A stretch of 64,000 nt of DNA, from the NCBI GenBank assembly GCA_022599915.1, contig JAHZLH010000019.1, positions 1 through 64,000 on the forward strand, written 5' to 3'. This DNA comes from Actinomycetes bacterium. Lineage in GTDB: Bacteria > Actinomycetota > Actinomycetes > S36-B12 > GCA-2699445. Within the stretch, counting starts at the first letter, position 1; the number at the start of each line of letters is the position of its first letter. Position numbers and translations under genes: made by a program. Of this stretch, positions 9,631 through 19,284 are shown piece by piece. The notes beneath the pieces are model-generated. The model was not told where the DNA came from and did no database searches. It saw nothing but the letters and a program-made list of their open reading frames with translations.

Positions 9631-10223
9631 GTAGAGCCGCACTAGTGGAACGAGTCACTAAGGAATCCAGCGTTTCGGTGTCCCTCGACCTCGATGGGAC
9701 TGGTCGCGCCGAAGTCAGCACTGGGGTGCCATTCTTCGATCACATGCTGTCGCAACTGGGCAAGCACGGTGGCTTCGACCTCGTGGTGAACACCGACGGT
9801 GACCTGGAAGTGGACGCTCATCACACTGTCGAGGACACCTCGCTCGCGGTGGGTCAGGCGCTACGAGAAGCCCTGGGTGACAAGCAGGGTGTCCGCCGGT
9901 ACGGAGACTCGTTAGTGCCCTTGGACGAGGCATTGGTGCAATCTGCCGTCGACCTATCGGGGCGCCCGTATCTGGTGCATGAGGAACCAGACCTTGTGGA
10001 GTTGATCGGCAGCTACGACACCACGTTGACCCGCCACATCTGGGAGTCGATTGTGGCGACCGCCCAGATTACGCTTCACGTTCGAGTGCTCGCGGGGCGC
10101 AATGCGCACCACATTGTGGAGGCACAGTTCAAGTCTGTGGCCCGTTCACTGCGGACGGCAGTGGCGTTGGATGATCGAGTCGTGGGTGTGCCCAGTACCA
10201 AGGGAACTCTCGGCGGTGGGTAA
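9627..10223 (+). CDS. hisB: Imidazoleglycerol-phosphate dehydratase
   Basis: Monofunctional HisB, 198 residues, converting IGP to imidazole-acetol phosphate with two Mn ions. Visible motifs are [17 protein letters not shown], the metal-binding DAHHTVEDT near residue 62, and [12 protein letters not shown] near 160. I chose ATG 9627, which overlaps the hisC stop (ATGA) and has AGGAG upstream, over longer in-frame starts inside hisC. There is no fused histidinol-phosphatase domain, so that activity must be encoded outside the window. Confidence 0.96.
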   Translation: MSRAALVERVTKESSVSVSLDLDGTGRAEVSTGVPFFDHMLSQLGKHGGFDLVVNTDGDLEVDAHHTVEDTSLAVGQALREALGDKQGVRRYGDSLVPLDEALVQSAVDLSGRPYLVHEEPDLVELIGSYDTTLTRHIWESIVATAQITLHVRVLAGRNAHHIVEAQFKSVARSLRTAVALDDRVVGVPSTKGTLGGG

Positions 10224-10851
10224 TCCACGCGTCGTGGTCTTCGACTATGGCTTCGGAAATGTCCGGTCGTGTGAGAACTCACTCATTAGGGCCGGAGCAG
10301 ACGCGATCATCAGTAATGATCCGGAACTCGCGTTGAGCTGTGATGGTCTTGTTGTGCCAGGCGTGGGTGCCTTTGCCGCGTGTATGGCCGGTCTGGCTGC
10401 CGCCGGTGGCGCTGACATCGTCAGCCAGCGAATCGAGCAGCAGCGGCCAGTCCTGGGCGTGTGTGTGGGGATGCAGGTCCTCTTTGCCCGGGGTCGGGAA
10501 CACGGGGTGGACACGGCGGGACTCGGGCAGTGGCCGGGCGATGTCGATCGACTGGCAGCACCGGTACTGCCCCACATGGGCTGGAACACGGTCGTTGCGC
10601 CGACCACCAGTCAACTGTTTGCGGGTGTGGCGGAGGAACGCTTCTACTTCGTGCACTCCTACGCAGCCCGATCCTGGGTGGGGGAGTCGGGCCCGGCTGC
10701 GCCGCTAGTGACCAAGGCCGAGTACGGCGAGACGTTTGTGGCCGCGGTCGAAGACGGTCCGCTATGGGCTACGCAGTTCCACCCGGAGAAGTCCGGGCCA
10801 GCTGGTGCCCGGCTGTTGCGGAACTGGCTAGCTACGCTCCCGGATGGCTGA
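10216..10851 (+). CDS. hisH: Imidazole glycerol phosphate synthase, glutaminase subunit HisH
   Basis: Class-I glutamine amidotransferase that feeds ammonia to HisF. At 211 residues it is standard. The nucleophile Cys is in [12 protein letters not shown] near residue 80; the His/Glu of the triad are in TQFHPEKSG near 190. The GTG start at 10216 overlaps the hisB end by 8 nt; longer in-frame starts lie inside hisB and are unlikely. Its partner hisF is 1.7 kb downstream, separated by three other genes. Confidence 0.95.
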   Translation: MGNPRVVVFDYGFGNVRSCENSLIRAGADAIISNDPELALSCDGLVVPGVGAFAACMAGLAAAGGADIVSQRIEQQRPVLGVCVGMQVLFARGREHGVDTAGLGQWPGDVDRLAAPVLPHMGWNTVVAPTTSQLFAGVAEERFYFVHSYAARSWVGESGPAAPLVTKAEYGETFVAAVEDGPLWATQFHPEKSGPAGARLLRNWLATLPDG

Positions 10852-10910
10852 GCTGTCGTCCAGCACCGTTCCCATATATCGCCAGTCCTGAACGAGATTG
10901 CGAAATCTGG

Positions 10911-10951
10911 CCCCCAACGGGTCTATTGGTTCGCTAGTGTCGCCTTGGGGG
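10911..10951 (+). terminator. Hairpin between hisH and the DUF2510 gene
   Basis: Perfect 7-bp inverted repeat CCCCCAA (10911-10917)/TTGGGGG (10945-10951) with a 27-nt loop, 60 nt after the hisH stop and 18 nt before the next ATG. There is no T-tract. It could end the hisDCBH transcript or form a leader structure for the next gene; TAGTGT at 10935-10940 within the loop is a possible -10 box. Confidence 0.35.
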
Positions 10952-10969
10952 ACATGGATCCGGAGGTAA

Positions 10970-11329
10970 ATGGCAATGGCGAATCCGATGCCAGGCTGGT
11001 ATCCAGACCCGGAGGCCCCGGAGCGGCAGCGGTTTTGGGACGGTAACAAGTGGACCGACGCACGCGCGTATCCGGTTGTGGGCGCTGACCCGAACGCGCT
11101 CGGTGGACCACCGATGGGTGAAATCCCTGAGGATAAGAAACAATCCAATCCGTGGGTAGTGATTGCGCTGGTGGCCATTTTGGCCGCGCTGCTGTTCTTC
11201 TTCGCTTGGTTCTTCCTGCTGCGGGACAGCGGCGGCACTAGTGAACCGGTGTCACCGCCCACCCAGCCAGTGCCGGTGCCTACTTCGGTTCCGACAGCAC
11301 CAACTGAAACTGTGAGTCCCCCGCAGTAG
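10970..11329 (+). CDS. DUF2510 single-pass membrane protein
   Basis: A 119-residue protein. The N-terminal DUF2510 module is clear: PGWYPDPEAPERQRFWDG followed by KWT (residues about 8-29). After a Gly/Pro linker comes one transmembrane helix (about residues 62-84) and a Pro/Thr/Val-rich tail that probably lies outside the cell. DUF2510 modules are widespread in actinobacteria, usually attached to membrane segments; their function is unknown. CGGAGG lies 4 nt before the ATG. An alternative ATG is at 10976. It lies between histidine genes, but nothing shows a role in histidine synthesis. Confidence 0.85.
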   Translation: MAMANPMPGWYPDPEAPERQRFWDGNKWTDARAYPVVGADPNALGGPPMGEIPEDKKQSNPWVVIALVAILAALLFFFAWFFLLRDSGGTSEPVSPPTQPVPVPTSVPTAPTETVSPPQ

Positions 11330-11344
11330 CGAATGAGCGCCCAC

Positions 11345-11350
11345 TAGGCT
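11345..11350 (+). promoter_or_regulatory. Putative -10 box for leaderless hisA
   Basis: TAGGCT followed by exactly 6 nt and the GTG start of hisA; no ribosome-binding site between. Confidence 0.55.
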
Positions 11351-11356
11351 GGTGTC

Positions 11357-12127
11357 GTGAACGAAATTCTTACGCTGCTGCCGGCAGTCGATGTTGCTGA
11401 CGGCCGTGCTATTCGACTTGTCCAGGGTGCTGCGGGCACTGAGACCGACTACGGCGACCCCATCGAAGCCGCTGAACAGTGGCAAGAATTGGGTGCTGAA
11501 TGGATCCACCTGGTGGATTTGGATGCGGCATTTGGTCGCGGTTCGAATCGGGATTTGCTCGCCAACGTGGTGGGCCGCATGGATATCAATGTGGAACTCA
11601 GCGGTGGCATTCGAGACGACGAGTCGCTGGCTGCCGCTCTTGCCACCGGGTGCCGTCGGGTCAATATCGGCACGGCCGCCTTGGAGCAGCCGGAGTGGTG
11701 CGCTCGGATTATCGGCGAGCATGGCGATCGCATCGCCGTCGGCCTTGACGTGCGGGGCACCACGCTGGCGGCACGCGGGTGGACCGAAGAAGGTGGCGAT
11801 CTGTTCGAGACGCTGGACCGGCTCAACAAGGAGGGTTGCCCCCGCTACGTGGTTACCGACGTCTCTCGCGACGGGACGCTCGAGGGCCCGAATCTGGAAC
11901 TACTCGAGTCGGTATGCCGCGCGACGGACCGACCAGTCATCGCCTCTGGCGGAATCGGCAGCTTGGGCGACATTCACTCGCTGGCCGAACTCCTGCCGCA
12001 TGGATTGGAGGGCGCGATCATGGGCAAGGCGCTCTATGCGGGGGAGTTCACGTTGCCAGAGGCATTGGTCGCCGCGGAGCCGCGGCACAGTTACGTGCGC
12101 CCGGAAGACTACACCGGCGAGGGCTAG
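11357..12127 (+). CDS. priA (hisA): HisA, probably the bifunctional HisA/TrpF isomerase PriA
   Basis: A (beta/alpha)8 barrel of 256 residues that isomerises ProFAR to PRFAR in histidine synthesis. [18 protein letters not shown] carries the N-terminal catalytic Asp, followed by the first phosphate loop [12 protein letters not shown] near residue 80. [15 protein letters not shown] near residue 165 has the second catalytic Asp, and [11 protein letters not shown] the second phosphate site. Actinobacterial orthologues (PriA) also carry out the TrpF reaction. No separate trpF occurs in the his/trp cluster here, which supports dual function but does not prove it. Its 3' end overlaps the convergent PPOX gene by 4 nt. 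Confidence 0.9.
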   Translation: MNEILTLLPAVDVADGRAIRLVQGAAGTETDYGDPIEAAEQWQELGAEWIHLVDLDAAFGRGSNRDLLANVVGRMDINVELSGGIRDDESLAAALATGCRRVNIGTAALEQPEWCARIIGEHGDRIAVGLDVRGTTLAARGWTEEGGDLFETLDRLNKEGCPRYVVTDVSRDGTLEGPNLELLESVCRATDRPVIASGGIGSLGDIHSLAELLPHGLEGAIMGKALYAGEFTLPEALVAAEPRHSYVRPEDYTGEG

Positions 12128-12549
12128 CCAGCGCGGCGTTGCCGGCGGGAGGCCGCGGGAGTCGGATTGGTGATCCGGATTGCCACTGGCTTCCCGGCGC
12201 TGCGGCCCCGCAGCATCATCAGGCCACGCAGTAGCGGGTACTGCACGCCGTACCTACGGCGAATGATCGCACTAGCGCGACGAACAGTTTCGGCATCAGT
12301 CACCACTACCGCGGTCGCGGTAGAGGTCCCACCTTGAAGTCGACCACGGCCGTCGCTGGGTCCGATCTCGACACTGGGATTGCCGTTGATGCGCTCCACT
12401 TTGCCGGCACCGGCATGGGTCAGCAAATACAATGCATCACCTTCCCGGCCAAGCCACATGCAAGTGCTCACCCTGGTGCCGTCCGCGGCAAAAGACGTCA
12501 ATGCCACATGTCGGGCGGCAGCGAGGCGGTCTAAGTCTGGGTTCGTCAT
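12124..12549 (-). CDS. PPOX-class split-barrel flavin/F420-binding protein
   Basis: A 141-residue member of the pyridoxamine 5'-phosphate oxidase-like fold. The opening [21 protein letters not shown] and the following [15 protein letters not shown] match small actinobacterial PPOX proteins, many of which bind F420, FMN or haem. The substrate is unknown. The C-terminus is basic (RRQRRAG). It is divergent from hisF with only 33 nt between start codons and convergent with hisA. The upstream TAGAGT lies 8 nt from its ATG. Confidence 0.75.
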   Translation of the reverse strand: MTNPDLDRLAAARHVALTSFAADGTRVSTCMWLGREGDALYLLTHAGAGKVERINGNPSVEIGPSDGRGRLQGGTSTATAVVVTDAETVRRASAIIRRRYGVQYPLLRGLMMLRGRSAGKPVAIRITNPTPAASRRQRRAG

Positions 12550-12557
12550 TGCCTTTC

Positions 12558-12563
12558 ACTCTA
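12558..12563 (-). promoter_or_regulatory. Putative -10 box of the PPOX gene
   Basis: Read on the minus strand, TAGAGT precedes the ATG at 12549 by 8 nt. It lies back to back with the hisF -10 box, so the two promoters must share or overlap their -35 regions. Confidence 0.4.
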
Positions 12564-12570
12564 CGCCCCG

Positions 12571-12576
12571 TAGCCT
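12571..12576 (+). promoter_or_regulatory. Putative -10 box for leaderless hisF
   Basis: TAGCCT followed by 6 nt (taacgc) and the GTG start of hisF; no ribosome-binding site is present. Confidence 0.55.
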
Positions 12577-12582
12577 TAACGC

Positions 12583-13371
12583 GTGTCTCTTGCCGTCAGA
12601 GTGATCCCATGCCTGGACGTGGACGCCGGTCGGGTAGTAAAGGGCGTCAACTTCCGCAATCTGCGGGATGCGGGCGATCCGGTGGAACTCGCGGCTCGCT
12701 ATAGCGAAGCGGGCGCCGATGAACTCATTTTCTTGGACATTACGGCTAGTTCCTCGCAACGGAGCACCATGGTGGATGTCGTCCAGCGCACCGCAGCAGA
12801 AGTGTTCATCCCACTGACGGTGGGCGGTGGTGTGCGTACCGTGGCAGATTTCGACCGGTTACTTCGAGCGGGGGCTGACAAGGTCGGTGTGAACACCGCG
12901 GCGGTGTCCCGACCTGAACTCATCGCGCAGGCTGCTAAGCGTTTCGGCTCCCAGTGCGTTGTGGTGTCGGTGGACGCGCGTCGCTGCGCGGAGACGCCGA
13001 GCGGATTTGAAGTCACGACCCACGGCGGCCGGCGCGGTACCCAGATTGATGCGCTGGCGTGGATGGTGCGTGCCGCAGAGTTGGGAGCTGGCGAGGTCTT
13101 GCTGAACTCGATGGATGCCGACGGCACCACTGCTGGATTCGACACCGACATGATTGCTGCCGCGCGACCGTTGGTCACCGTGCCGCTGATTGCTAGCGGC
13201 GGCGCCGGTTCCGCTGCCGATTTCCCCCCGGCAGTCGCCGCCGGTGCCGATGCAGTGTTGGCCGCAAGTGTTTTTCACTTTGGCGAGATCAAGATTGATG
13301 ATGCCAAACGGGAGTTGGCTGCCGCTGGCTACCCGGTACGACGGATGACGCCGCGGGTGAGTTTTGGGTAG
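12583..13371 (+). CDS. hisF: Imidazole glycerol phosphate synthase, cyclase subunit HisF
   Basis: TIM-barrel cyclase, 262 residues, that turns PRFAR plus HisH-derived ammonia into IGP and [23 protein letters not shown] carries the first catalytic Asp; [16 protein letters not shown] and [15 protein letters not shown] carry phosphate-binding and the second Asp regions. The start is a GTG with a leaderless-type promoter, so hisF seems to be its own transcription unit. It is followed by a strong hairpin before the convergent TIGR03085 gene. Confidence 0.96.
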   Translation: MSLAVRVIPCLDVDAGRVVKGVNFRNLRDAGDPVELAARYSEAGADELIFLDITASSSQRSTMVDVVQRTAAEVFIPLTVGGGVRTVADFDRLLRAGADKVGVNTAAVSRPELIAQAAKRFGSQCVVVSVDARRCAETPSGFEVTTHGGRRGTQIDALAWMVRAAELGAGEVLLNSMDADGTTAGFDTDMIAAARPLVTVPLIASGGAGSAADFPPAVAAGADAVLAASVFHFGEIKIDDAKRELAAAGYPVRRMTPRVSFG

Positions 13372-13403
13372 TCCCCGCCGGCGAGAAGTGGGTAGGGATT
13401 GAT

Positions 13404-13434
13404 CAGCTGCAGTCATGCGGTGTGACCGCAGCTG
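13404..13434. terminator. Bidirectional hairpin terminator between hisF and the TIGR03085 gene
   Basis: CAGCTGC (13404-13410) pairs with GCAGCTG (13428-13434). After one A/C mismatch the stem continues as GTCA/TGAC around a 7-nt loop. It lies between two convergent genes, 33 nt after the hisF stop and 20 nt from the end of the minus-strand gene. No T-tract is present, as is common for actinobacterial terminators. Confidence 0.65.
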
Positions 13435-13453
13435 CCGTCGTTGCTACGGTGGA

Positions 13454-14122
13454 TCAGTCGGTTTCGGGGTGCAACAGATCTTCGTCGTTGCCCAGCTTCG
13501 CTTCCCGGAACGCGGCGACTGCCTCGTCATCGCCAGTGATGCTCACATCTGCCTCGCGACGACCGAAGGCGATCATGATCAGTTCACTAGGCGCGCCGGA
13601 GAGCGTCACCATCGGTTCACCACCTTTGACCTTGTGCGTGGCTCCAGTGTCGGTGCGCTCAAGCGTGACGCCGCCCGGCACTCCGGAGAACCAACCGCGG
13701 CCCGCGAGTCGGAACCGATCCCAGATGAAGTCGTTGAGTTCCTCTGGCAGTTCCCTGGCCTGCCAGTCGGGCTTACCGCGACGAACGTCCTCGTGGTGGA
13801 CGTAGTACTCCAGGGTGTTCAGTTGACCGTCAACCCAGGCCACCCGGAAGGCCGACCAGATCGGGGGGCCACTGCGGACGAGATCGACGAGCTTGCTGTA
13901 ATCCTGCGACGCTGCATCGGATTGGACCTTCTCAGTCCATGCGGCCAGGGGACCGCCCAGTCGACCAAATGCAGTGTCAGGTCGTCCCTCGCGCACAACG
14001 AGGTGAGCGGCGAGCTCCCGGGTTGTCCAGTCCTCGCACAGTGTTCGCGAGTCGGGCCCCTCGGCATCGAGAAGATCGCAGAGTGCTGCCCGCTCTTTTC
14101 GGGCCAGATCTATTGCTGACAC
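13454..14122 (-). CDS. TIGR03085-family protein (DinB/MDMPI-like putative metal-binding protein)
   Basis: A 222-residue member of the actinobacterial TIGR03085 family, related to mycothiol-dependent maleylpyruvate isomerase. [21 protein letters not shown] near residue 29 contains the first conserved His, and [15 protein letters not shown] near residue 105 the second His pair, the putative metal ligands. Reaction and substrate are unknown; a mycothiol-dependent function is possible. It starts with GTG at 14122, preceded 6 nt upstream by TAGAGT, and is divergent from hisI with no operon partner. Confidence 0.85.
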   Translation of the reverse strand: MSAIDLARKERAALCDLLDAEGPDSRTLCEDWTTRELAAHLVVREGRPDTAFGRLGGPLAAWTEKVQSDAASQDYSKLVDLVRSGPPIWSAFRVAWVDGQLNTLEYYVHHEDVRRGKPDWQARELPEELNDFIWDRFRLAGRGWFSGVPGGVTLERTDTGATHKVKGGEPMVTLSGAPSELIMIAFGRREADVSITGDDEAVAAFREAKLGNDEDLLHPETD

Positions 14123-14128
14123 GGCCCC

Positions 14129-14134
14129 ACTCTA
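14129..14134 (-). promoter_or_regulatory. Putative -10 box for leaderless TIGR03085 gene
   Basis: On the minus strand TAGAGT is followed by 6 nt (ggggcc) and the GTG at 14122. This is the same geometry as for hisD, hisA and hisF. Confidence 0.5.
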
Positions 14135-14190
14135 TGAGTGATCGTCTCGTGGTCCTACACCACCCCATGATTCAACGGCACAATGGCGGT

Positions 14191-14547
14191 ATGGCCGATA
14201 CCAACGCCGATGCGCTAGCTCAGATTCAATTCAACGACGACGGGCTGGTGCCAGCTATTGCACAAGACCGCACCAGCGGAGCTGTGCTGATGATGGCCTG
14301 GATGGATCGCACTGCGTTGCAGCACACCATCCGTACCGGCCGGGCCACCTACTTCAGCCGTAGTCGCCAACAACAGTGGATCAAGGGAGAAACCTCCGGA
14401 CACACCCAGCGGGTGCACGAGATCCGGATCGACTGTGATGGCGATACCGTGCTGTTGGCGGTGGATCAGACCGGGCCGGCTTGCCACACCGGGGCGGCAA
14501 CTTGTTTTGATGCGGGGCCGCGGTTGGTGTTGGAGGAGGAACGATGA
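14191..14547 (+). CDS. hisI: Phosphoribosyl-AMP cyclohydrolase
   Basis: Zinc enzyme of histidine synthesis opening the purine ring of PR-AMP; 118 residues from ATG 14191. [14 protein letters not shown], then [33 protein letters not shown] and [10 protein letters not shown] with the metal-binding Cys/His are all conserved. It is monofunctional; hisE is separate at 60694. ATG 14191 was preferred over 14167 because family members start there and CACAAT followed by 6 nt resembles the leaderless -10 pattern. The end overlaps trpE by 4 nt (ATGA), coupling histidine and tryptophan genes. Confidence 0.93.
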   Translation: MADTNADALAQIQFNDDGLVPAIAQDRTSGAVLMMAWMDRTALQHTIRTGRATYFSRSRQQQWIKGETSGHTQRVHEIRIDCDGDTVLLAVDQTGPACHTGAATCFDAGPRLVLEEER

Positions 14548-16112
14548 ATGCAGCGGTGCCGGATCGTCACGGTGTCGTAGCTCCCGACGCTGCGACGTTT
14601 CGAGAATTAGCGCAAGAGCGTCGGGTGGTTCCGGTCATCAAAACGGTGCTGGCTGACGATCACACTCCGATTTCGTTGTATCGAGCCTTGGCCCAGGAGC
14701 GTCCCGGTACGTTTCTGCTGGAGTCAGCTGAACCAGGCAGATCCTGGTCGCGGTACTCGTTCGTGGGCGTGCGCAGCGCGGCCATGTTGACCGCTCAGGC
14801 TGGCCAAGCGGTGTGGATCGGACGACCACCTGCTGGCATCCCCACGGAAGGCGTAGCAGTAGAAGTTCTTCGCGACACCGTGGCGGCGCTAGCCACCCCG
14901 GCTACCGAAGGACTCCCGCCGTTCACGTCGGGCATGGTCGGCTGTCTTGCCTACGACGTGGTGCGGCGCTGGGAGAAGTTACCGGACGCCAATCCGGCAG
15001 AAGTGCCCGGGCCCGAGGTCGCCATGTTGTTGGCGACCGACGTCGCTGTCCTCGATCACATGACGGGAACGGTCTGGCTGATCGCGAACGCCATCAACTT
15101 CGATGGTTCACCAGAACGAGCCGATCAGGCGTATCAGGACGCGGTGGATCGGTTGGATCGTATGACCGCGGATCTGGCCGCGCCTCGGGCGGCGGTGGTA
15201 ACCGCTCTCGATCCGAACGTGGAGCCACAGTTTCGGGCTCGCACTGAGCCGGCCGACTACATGGCCGCTGTTGAGGCAGCTCGCGAACACATCAAGGCGG
15301 GTGACGCATTTCAGATCGTGGTCTCGCAACGGTTCGATATCGACTGTCCAGCCAGTGCGCTTGACGTCTACCGGGTGTTGCGAACCAGCAATCCCAGCCC
15401 CTACATGTACCTGCTGCGGTTGCCGGACTCCGATGCCGCCGACCTGGAATCCGGGGTTGGGGTGGGTGTCGACGTGGTCGGCTGTTCACCGGAAGCGTTG
15501 GTGACAGTTCGTGACGGTCGAGCCATGATGCACCCAATCGCCGGAACCCGGCCGCGCAGCGAAGACCCCGAGGTGGACGCCGCCCGAGCCGACGAACTGT
15601 TGGCGGATGAGAAGGAACGCGCCGAGCACCTGATGTTGGTGGACTTGGGCCGTAACGATCTGGGACGGGTGTGTACCTCCGGCACGGTTGAGGTCGTGGA
15701 GTTCATGCAGGTGGAGCGATACAGCCATGTCATGCATCTGGTGTCCACCGTGGTCGGCGAAGTGTCGCCTGATCGAACCGCCTACGACGTGCTGGCAGCG
15801 ACGTTTCCGGCGGGGACGCTATCGGGAGCGCCAAAGGTGCGTGCCATGGAAATTATCGATGACTTGGAACCATCCCGGCGTGGTCTGTACGGCGGGGCAG
15901 TGGGGTACCTGGATTTCGCCGGTGGCATGGACACCGCGATCACTATTCGAACCGCCGTGATCCGAGATGGTGTGGCTCATGTCCAGGCCGGGGCGGGGCT
16001 GGTGGCAGACTCGGATGCGAGCGAGGAACAATGGGAATGTCGCCATAAGGCTGCGGTAGTGCTGAAAGCAGTCGCAGTCGCCAGTAAGATGTCAACGACG
16101 GAAGGGTCCTGA
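14544..16112 (+). CDS. trpE: Anthranilate synthase component I
   Basis: Chorismate-utilising subunit of anthranilate synthase, 522 residues. The N-terminal region contains [18 protein letters not shown], where the feedback tryptophan site usually lies. The C-terminal chorismate-binding domain shows [13 protein letters not shown] near residue 252, HPIAGTRPR near 331, [13 protein letters not shown] near 370 and [17 protein letters not shown] near 425. GGAGGAGG lies 8 nt before the ATG, which overlaps the hisI stop. The glutaminase subunit trpG and trpD are not in the window. No leader peptide with Trp codons was found, since the gene is fused in transcription to hisI. Confidence 0.96.
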   Translation: MNAAVPDRHGVVAPDAATFRELAQERRVVPVIKTVLADDHTPISLYRALAQERPGTFLLESAEPGRSWSRYSFVGVRSAAMLTAQAGQAVWIGRPPAGIPTEGVAVEVLRDTVAALATPATEGLPPFTSGMVGCLAYDVVRRWEKLPDANPAEVPGPEVAMLLATDVAVLDHMTGTVWLIANAINFDGSPERADQAYQDAVDRLDRMTADLAAPRAAVVTALDPNVEPQFRARTEPADYMAAVEAAREHIKAGDAFQIVVSQRFDIDCPASALDVYRVLRTSNPSPYMYLLRLPDSDAADLESGVGVGVDVVGCSPEALVTVRDGRAMMHPIAGTRPRSEDPEVDAARADELLADEKERAEHLMLVDLGRNDLGRVCTSGTVEVVEFMQVERYSHVMHLVSTVVGEVSPDRTAYDVLAATFPAGTLSGAPKVRAMEIIDDLEPSRRGLYGGAVGYLDFAGGMDTAITIRTAVIRDGVAHVQAGAGLVADSDASEEQWECRHKAAVVLKAVAVASKMSTTEGS

Positions 16113-16116
16113 GCAC

Positions 16117-16314
16117 ATGAGTACTAGTCACGGGAATACCCCAGCGGCGTGGACCGCATCCCTCATCATCATGCTCGCTTTCCTGATCGGCACCATCGGC
16201 GTGGTCATGGCGAACTGGTATGTGTTCTGGATCGGTGGCGTTGGTCTGGGAATCGTCGGCATCATCGCGGGTTGGGTCATGTCCATGATGGGCATGGGCA
16301 AAGCCAGAACCTGA
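16117..16314 (+). CDS. Small HGxxP-type two-helix membrane protein
   Basis: A 65-residue protein with N-terminal HGNTPAAWTA followed by two transmembrane helices (about residues 14-33 and 38-58). This matches a small actinobacterial family that carries an HGxxPAAW motif and is typically found between trpE and trpC. Its function is unknown. It starts 4 nt after the trpE stop and ends 8 nt before the response regulator, so it belongs to the same transcript. Confidence 0.8.
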   Translation: MSTSHGNTPAAWTASLIIMLAFLIGTIGVVMANWYVFWIGGVGLGIVGIIAGWVMSMMGMGKART

Positions 16315-16322
16315 ACCGCCGA

Positions 16323-17033
16323 GTGGCCGAATCCGCTCCTCGCGGCACTGTGCTTGTCGTCGAAGATGAGCCAGCGATCGCCGATGTCGTCTCGCTCTAC
16401 CTGCGGCGTGACGGATTTGAGGTAACCCACGTCAGCGATGGTGCCGCCGGTTTGGCCGAGGCTCGCCGCGGCTCGCCGGTAGCTATCGTGTTAGATGTCG
16501 GGCTGCCGTCGCTGGATGGCACCGAGATCTGTCGGCAACTACGGGCTGAAGGCGACTGGACACCGGTGTTGTTCTGTACCGCCCGCGATGATGAGATCGA
16601 CCGGGTACTAGGTCTCGAACTTGGTGGCGACGACTACATCACCAAACCGTTCAGCCCGCGAGAACTGGTGGCCCGAGTAAAGGCGGCAGTTCGGCGCGCC
16701 GCCGGACCGACCGGCCCGATCACGATAGGACGAGTCCGGGTCGATGCCGCCGCACGACGAGTCTGGACTGACGATCGAGAAGTCGACCTGACGGCCACGG
16801 AGTTCGACCTGCTGGCATACCTAGTGGCCAGACCTGGCCGAGTGATCGAGCGAGCTGAACTGCTGGCAGAAATTTGGGGATATCCGGAGTCAGTAGGAAC
16901 GCGAACCGTTGACGTTCATGTGGCGCAGTTGCGGAGCAAGTTGGGTGAGGCAAGCCCGTTGCGCACCGTACGTGGCGTTGGGTACTCCGCTCAAACGCCG
17001 GACTCGGAGTCCGCGGGTAGCGACGATGGCTAA
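16323..17033 (+). CDS. OmpR/PhoB-family response regulator
   Basis: A 236-residue DNA-binding response regulator. The receiver domain (about residues 9-120) has the acidic pair in VVEDEP, the phosphoacceptor Asp in AIVLDVGLPSLDG, a Thr in LFCTARDD and Lys in DYITKPFSP. The C-terminal winged helix (about 135-230) has the usual DLTATEFDLLAYL and GYPESVGTRTVDVHVAQLR. GTG 16323 was chosen because it directly precedes the receiver domain and lies 8 nt after the previous stop. It overlaps its kinase by 8 nt. Its position inside a tryptophan gene cluster is notable; the signal and regulon are unknown. Confidence 0.92.
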   Translation: MAESAPRGTVLVVEDEPAIADVVSLYLRRDGFEVTHVSDGAAGLAEARRGSPVAIVLDVGLPSLDGTEICRQLRAEGDWTPVLFCTARDDEIDRVLGLELGGDDYITKPFSPRELVARVKAAVRRAAGPTGPITIGRVRVDAAARRVWTDDREVDLTATEFDLLAYLVARPGRVIERAELLAEIWGYPESVGTRTVDVHVAQLRSKLGEASPLRTVRGVGYSAQTPDSESAGSDDG

Positions 17034-18390
17034 TCAGCGGCGGTTCGGCGACAGCCTGACCACTCGAATGATCGGTGTGAGTGTGGTCGTGGCGTTGATC
17101 GCAGCGCTCGTCACTCTGCTGGTCGCGTTGCCGTTGGTCAACCAGGGGGCACAAGTGCGCGCGGAAACGGAGTTGGCGCGGCTGGCCGACGTGGGGGTAG
17201 CGGCGCTGCAGCAACCGGTTGACCCGGCTGACATTTCCCGCGTCCAGCGACAGTTTGAAGCAGCAGGGGTGGACGCCTATCTCATTGGACCTCGACTGGC
17301 ACCGGTTGCCGGGCTGGACGCTCGCGTGCAACAGCAAATCCTGCAGGGAGCCAGCATCAGCGGGTCCGCTGTTATCGCCGGCGATGAGGTGTTGGTGTCT
17401 GGTCGGCCGCTGTCGGGGGGATTCGGCTTAGTCCTGCTCGCGCCCGCGGATGCCAGCGATCTCATCAATGACGATCTGCGACGGCTGCTGATCTCGGTGC
17501 TCGTGGGTGCGGCAGTGGCTGCGGCGATTGGTTTGCTGGTCGCTCGCCGGCTGACCCGACCGCTGCGCAATGCGGCCGAAGCGGCTGAGCGGCTATCGGC
17601 TGGCGAGCGGGAAGCGCGACTCGATGCTGCCGGGCCTAAAGAAATCGCCGATATCGCCGAATCGCTCAATCGGCTTGGTGATTCGTTAGCCGCCAGCGAG
17701 GGTCGGCAACGGGAGTTTCTATTGTCGGTGTCGCACGAGTTGCGCACGCCGTTGACGGCGATTCGGGGCTACGGCGAGGCGCTATCGGACGGTCTCACCG
17801 ACAATTCTGCAGCGGCGGGGGCCGCCGTAGTCGACGAAACCCGTCGACTGGAGCGGTTGGTCGCCGATCTGTTGGATCTGGCTCGACTGGGCGCTGTGGA
17901 CATGTCGATTGAACTTACCGGCGTGGATCTGGCCGATATGGTCCGGCGAGCGGCGGCTGCTTGGCGAAACCGTTGCGACGCGGCGGCGGTGGAACTACGG
18001 CTGGAGGTTCCTCACGAGGCCGTCATCGTGCAGGCGGACCCAGAGCGGGTGCGCCAGATCCTCGACAACTTGATCGAGAATGCTCTGCGCGTCACCCCGG
18101 CTGAACAGCCAATCGTGTTGGCCGTAGCCAGCGATGACCACTACGGTGCAATGTCGGTTCGAGACGGCGGGCCGGGCCTCACGGAAGCGGATATGGCGGT
18201 GGCGTTTGAACCGGCAGAACTTTTCAGTCGCTATCAAGGAGTTCGCAAAGTCGGAACCGGAGTGGGTCTGGCGCTAGTTGGTCGGCTGGCTGATCGCATG
18301 GGTGGTGTTGCCCGGGTGTGGCCAGCGCCCGAAGGAGGCGCAGCCTTTGGCGTCTGGCTGCCGCTCGCCAGTACCAAAACCATCGAGTAG
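17026..18390 (+). CDS. Membrane sensor histidine kinase
   Basis: A 454-residue kinase partnered with the preceding regulator. Residues about 15-40 form the first transmembrane helix, then an extracytoplasmic sensor of about 110 residues without cysteines, a second helix (about 155-175) and a HAMP domain. The HisKA motif [17 protein letters not shown] near residue 238 has the phosphorylated His. The ATPase part shows NLIENALRV (N box), RDGGPGL (G1) and GTGVGLALV (G2). There is no PAS or known ligand-binding domain. ATG 17026 overlaps the regulator stop by 8 nt. Confidence 0.92.
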   Translation: MANQRRFGDSLTTRMIGVSVVVALIAALVTLLVALPLVNQGAQVRAETELARLADVGVAALQQPVDPADISRVQRQFEAAGVDAYLIGPRLAPVAGLDARVQQQILQGASISGSAVIAGDEVLVSGRPLSGGFGLVLLAPADASDLINDDLRRLLISVLVGAAVAAAIGLLVARRLTRPLRNAAEAAERLSAGEREARLDAAGPKEIADIAESLNRLGDSLAASEGRQREFLLSVSHELRTPLTAIRGYGEALSDGLTDNSAAAGAAVVDETRRLERLVADLLDLARLGAVDMSIELTGVDLADMVRRAAAAWRNRCDAAAVELRLEVPHEAVIVQADPERVRQILDNLIENALRVTPAEQPIVLAVASDDHYGAMSVRDGGPGLTEADMAVAFEPAELFSRYQGVRKVGTGVGLALVGRLADRMGGVARVWPAPEGGAAFGVWLPLASTKTIE

Positions 18391-18473
18391 TGCCCCGGCA
18401 GTCGGACCCAGCGGTTAGCTGGCCGGGGCCGCTCGCTACTGTGATCGAACACTTCGAATTTCCGGAGGCGGCA

Positions 18474-19274
18474 ATGACGGTTCTTGACGACATCCTTGTG
18501 GGTGTCCGTGAGGACGTTGCTGCTCGGATGACTGGCGCATCGCTGGAAGACCTCAAAGATCGGGCCGCGAAGCAGGCACGTCCCAAAGAGTGTCTCGCCA
18601 CGTTTCGCGATGGTGGTGTCCAAGTCATTGCCGAGGTGAAACGAGCCAGCCCCAGTCGTGGTGCGCTGGCCGATATCCCGGACCCGGCTGATCTCGCCCG
18701 CAGCTATGAGGCAGGTGGCGCGCATATGATCAGCGTGCTCACCGAGCAACGCCGGTTCGGTGGCTCGCTGGCTGATCTGGCTGCAGTACGGGCCGCCGTA
18801 GACATTCCGATTCTGCGGAAAGACTTCATCGTCACCAGTTACCAACTGTGGGAGGCCCGTGCCTTTGGCGCGGACGTGGTTTTGCTGATCGTTGCCGCGT
18901 TGGAGCAAGAAGCCCTCGTCAGTCTGGTTGAGCGCACGCAATCGTTGGGGATGACGCCACTGGTAGAGGTCCACGAGACGGATGAAGTGGATCGAGCTGT
19001 CGCGGCTGGTGCGGAGTTGATCGGGGTCAATGCTCGCAATCTCAAGACGCTCAATGTTGACCCAGCGGTCTTCGCGCAGGTAGCGCCGCTCATTCCGGAT
19101 TCCTGCATCAAAGTAGCCGAATCGGGTATCCGTGGACCCCACGACCTGCTGACCTACGCCCACGAAGGAGCCGACGCGGTACTGGTCGGAGAGTCGCTAG
19201 TGACGCAGGGCGATCCGCAGGCGGCGGTGCACGAACTGGTGACGGCTGGTGCGCACCCGTCGCATGGGGGATAG
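18474..19274 (+). CDS. trpC: Indole-3-glycerol-phosphate synthase
   Basis: TIM-barrel enzyme closing the indole ring from CdRP; 266 residues. [13 protein letters not shown] near residue 48 contains the catalytic Glu and Lys, and [15 protein letters not shown] and [12 protein letters not shown] the phosphate-binding region. ATG 18474 has GGAGG upstream and matches family starts; the frame is open further upstream but that part overlaps the kinase gene. It lies 83 nt after the kinase, so it may have its own promoter. It is followed by trpB. Confidence 0.95.
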   Translation: MTVLDDILVGVREDVAARMTGASLEDLKDRAAKQARPKECLATFRDGGVQVIAEVKRASPSRGALADIPDPADLARSYEAGGAHMISVLTEQRRFGGSLADLAAVRAAVDIPILRKDFIVTSYQLWEARAFGADVVLLIVAALEQEALVSLVERTQSLGMTPLVEVHETDEVDRAVAAGAELIGVNARNLKTLNVDPAVFAQVAPLIPDSCIKVAESGIRGPHDLLTYAHEGADAVLVGESLVTQGDPQAAVHELVTAGAHPSHGG

Positions 19275-19277
19275 CGT
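19272..19277 (+). promoter_or_regulatory. Putative -10 box for leaderless trpB
   Basis: TAGCGT, overlapping the trpC stop codon, ends 7 nt before GTG 19285. It suggests that trpBA can be transcribed separately from trpC. Confidence 0.45.
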
Positions 19278-19284
19278 TGTAGTT

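Noticed and set aside
14440-14547. trp leader peptide or attenuator before trpE
   Set aside because: trpE begins inside the end of hisI with a strong ribosome-binding site, and no run of Trp codons or attenuator hairpins is present.
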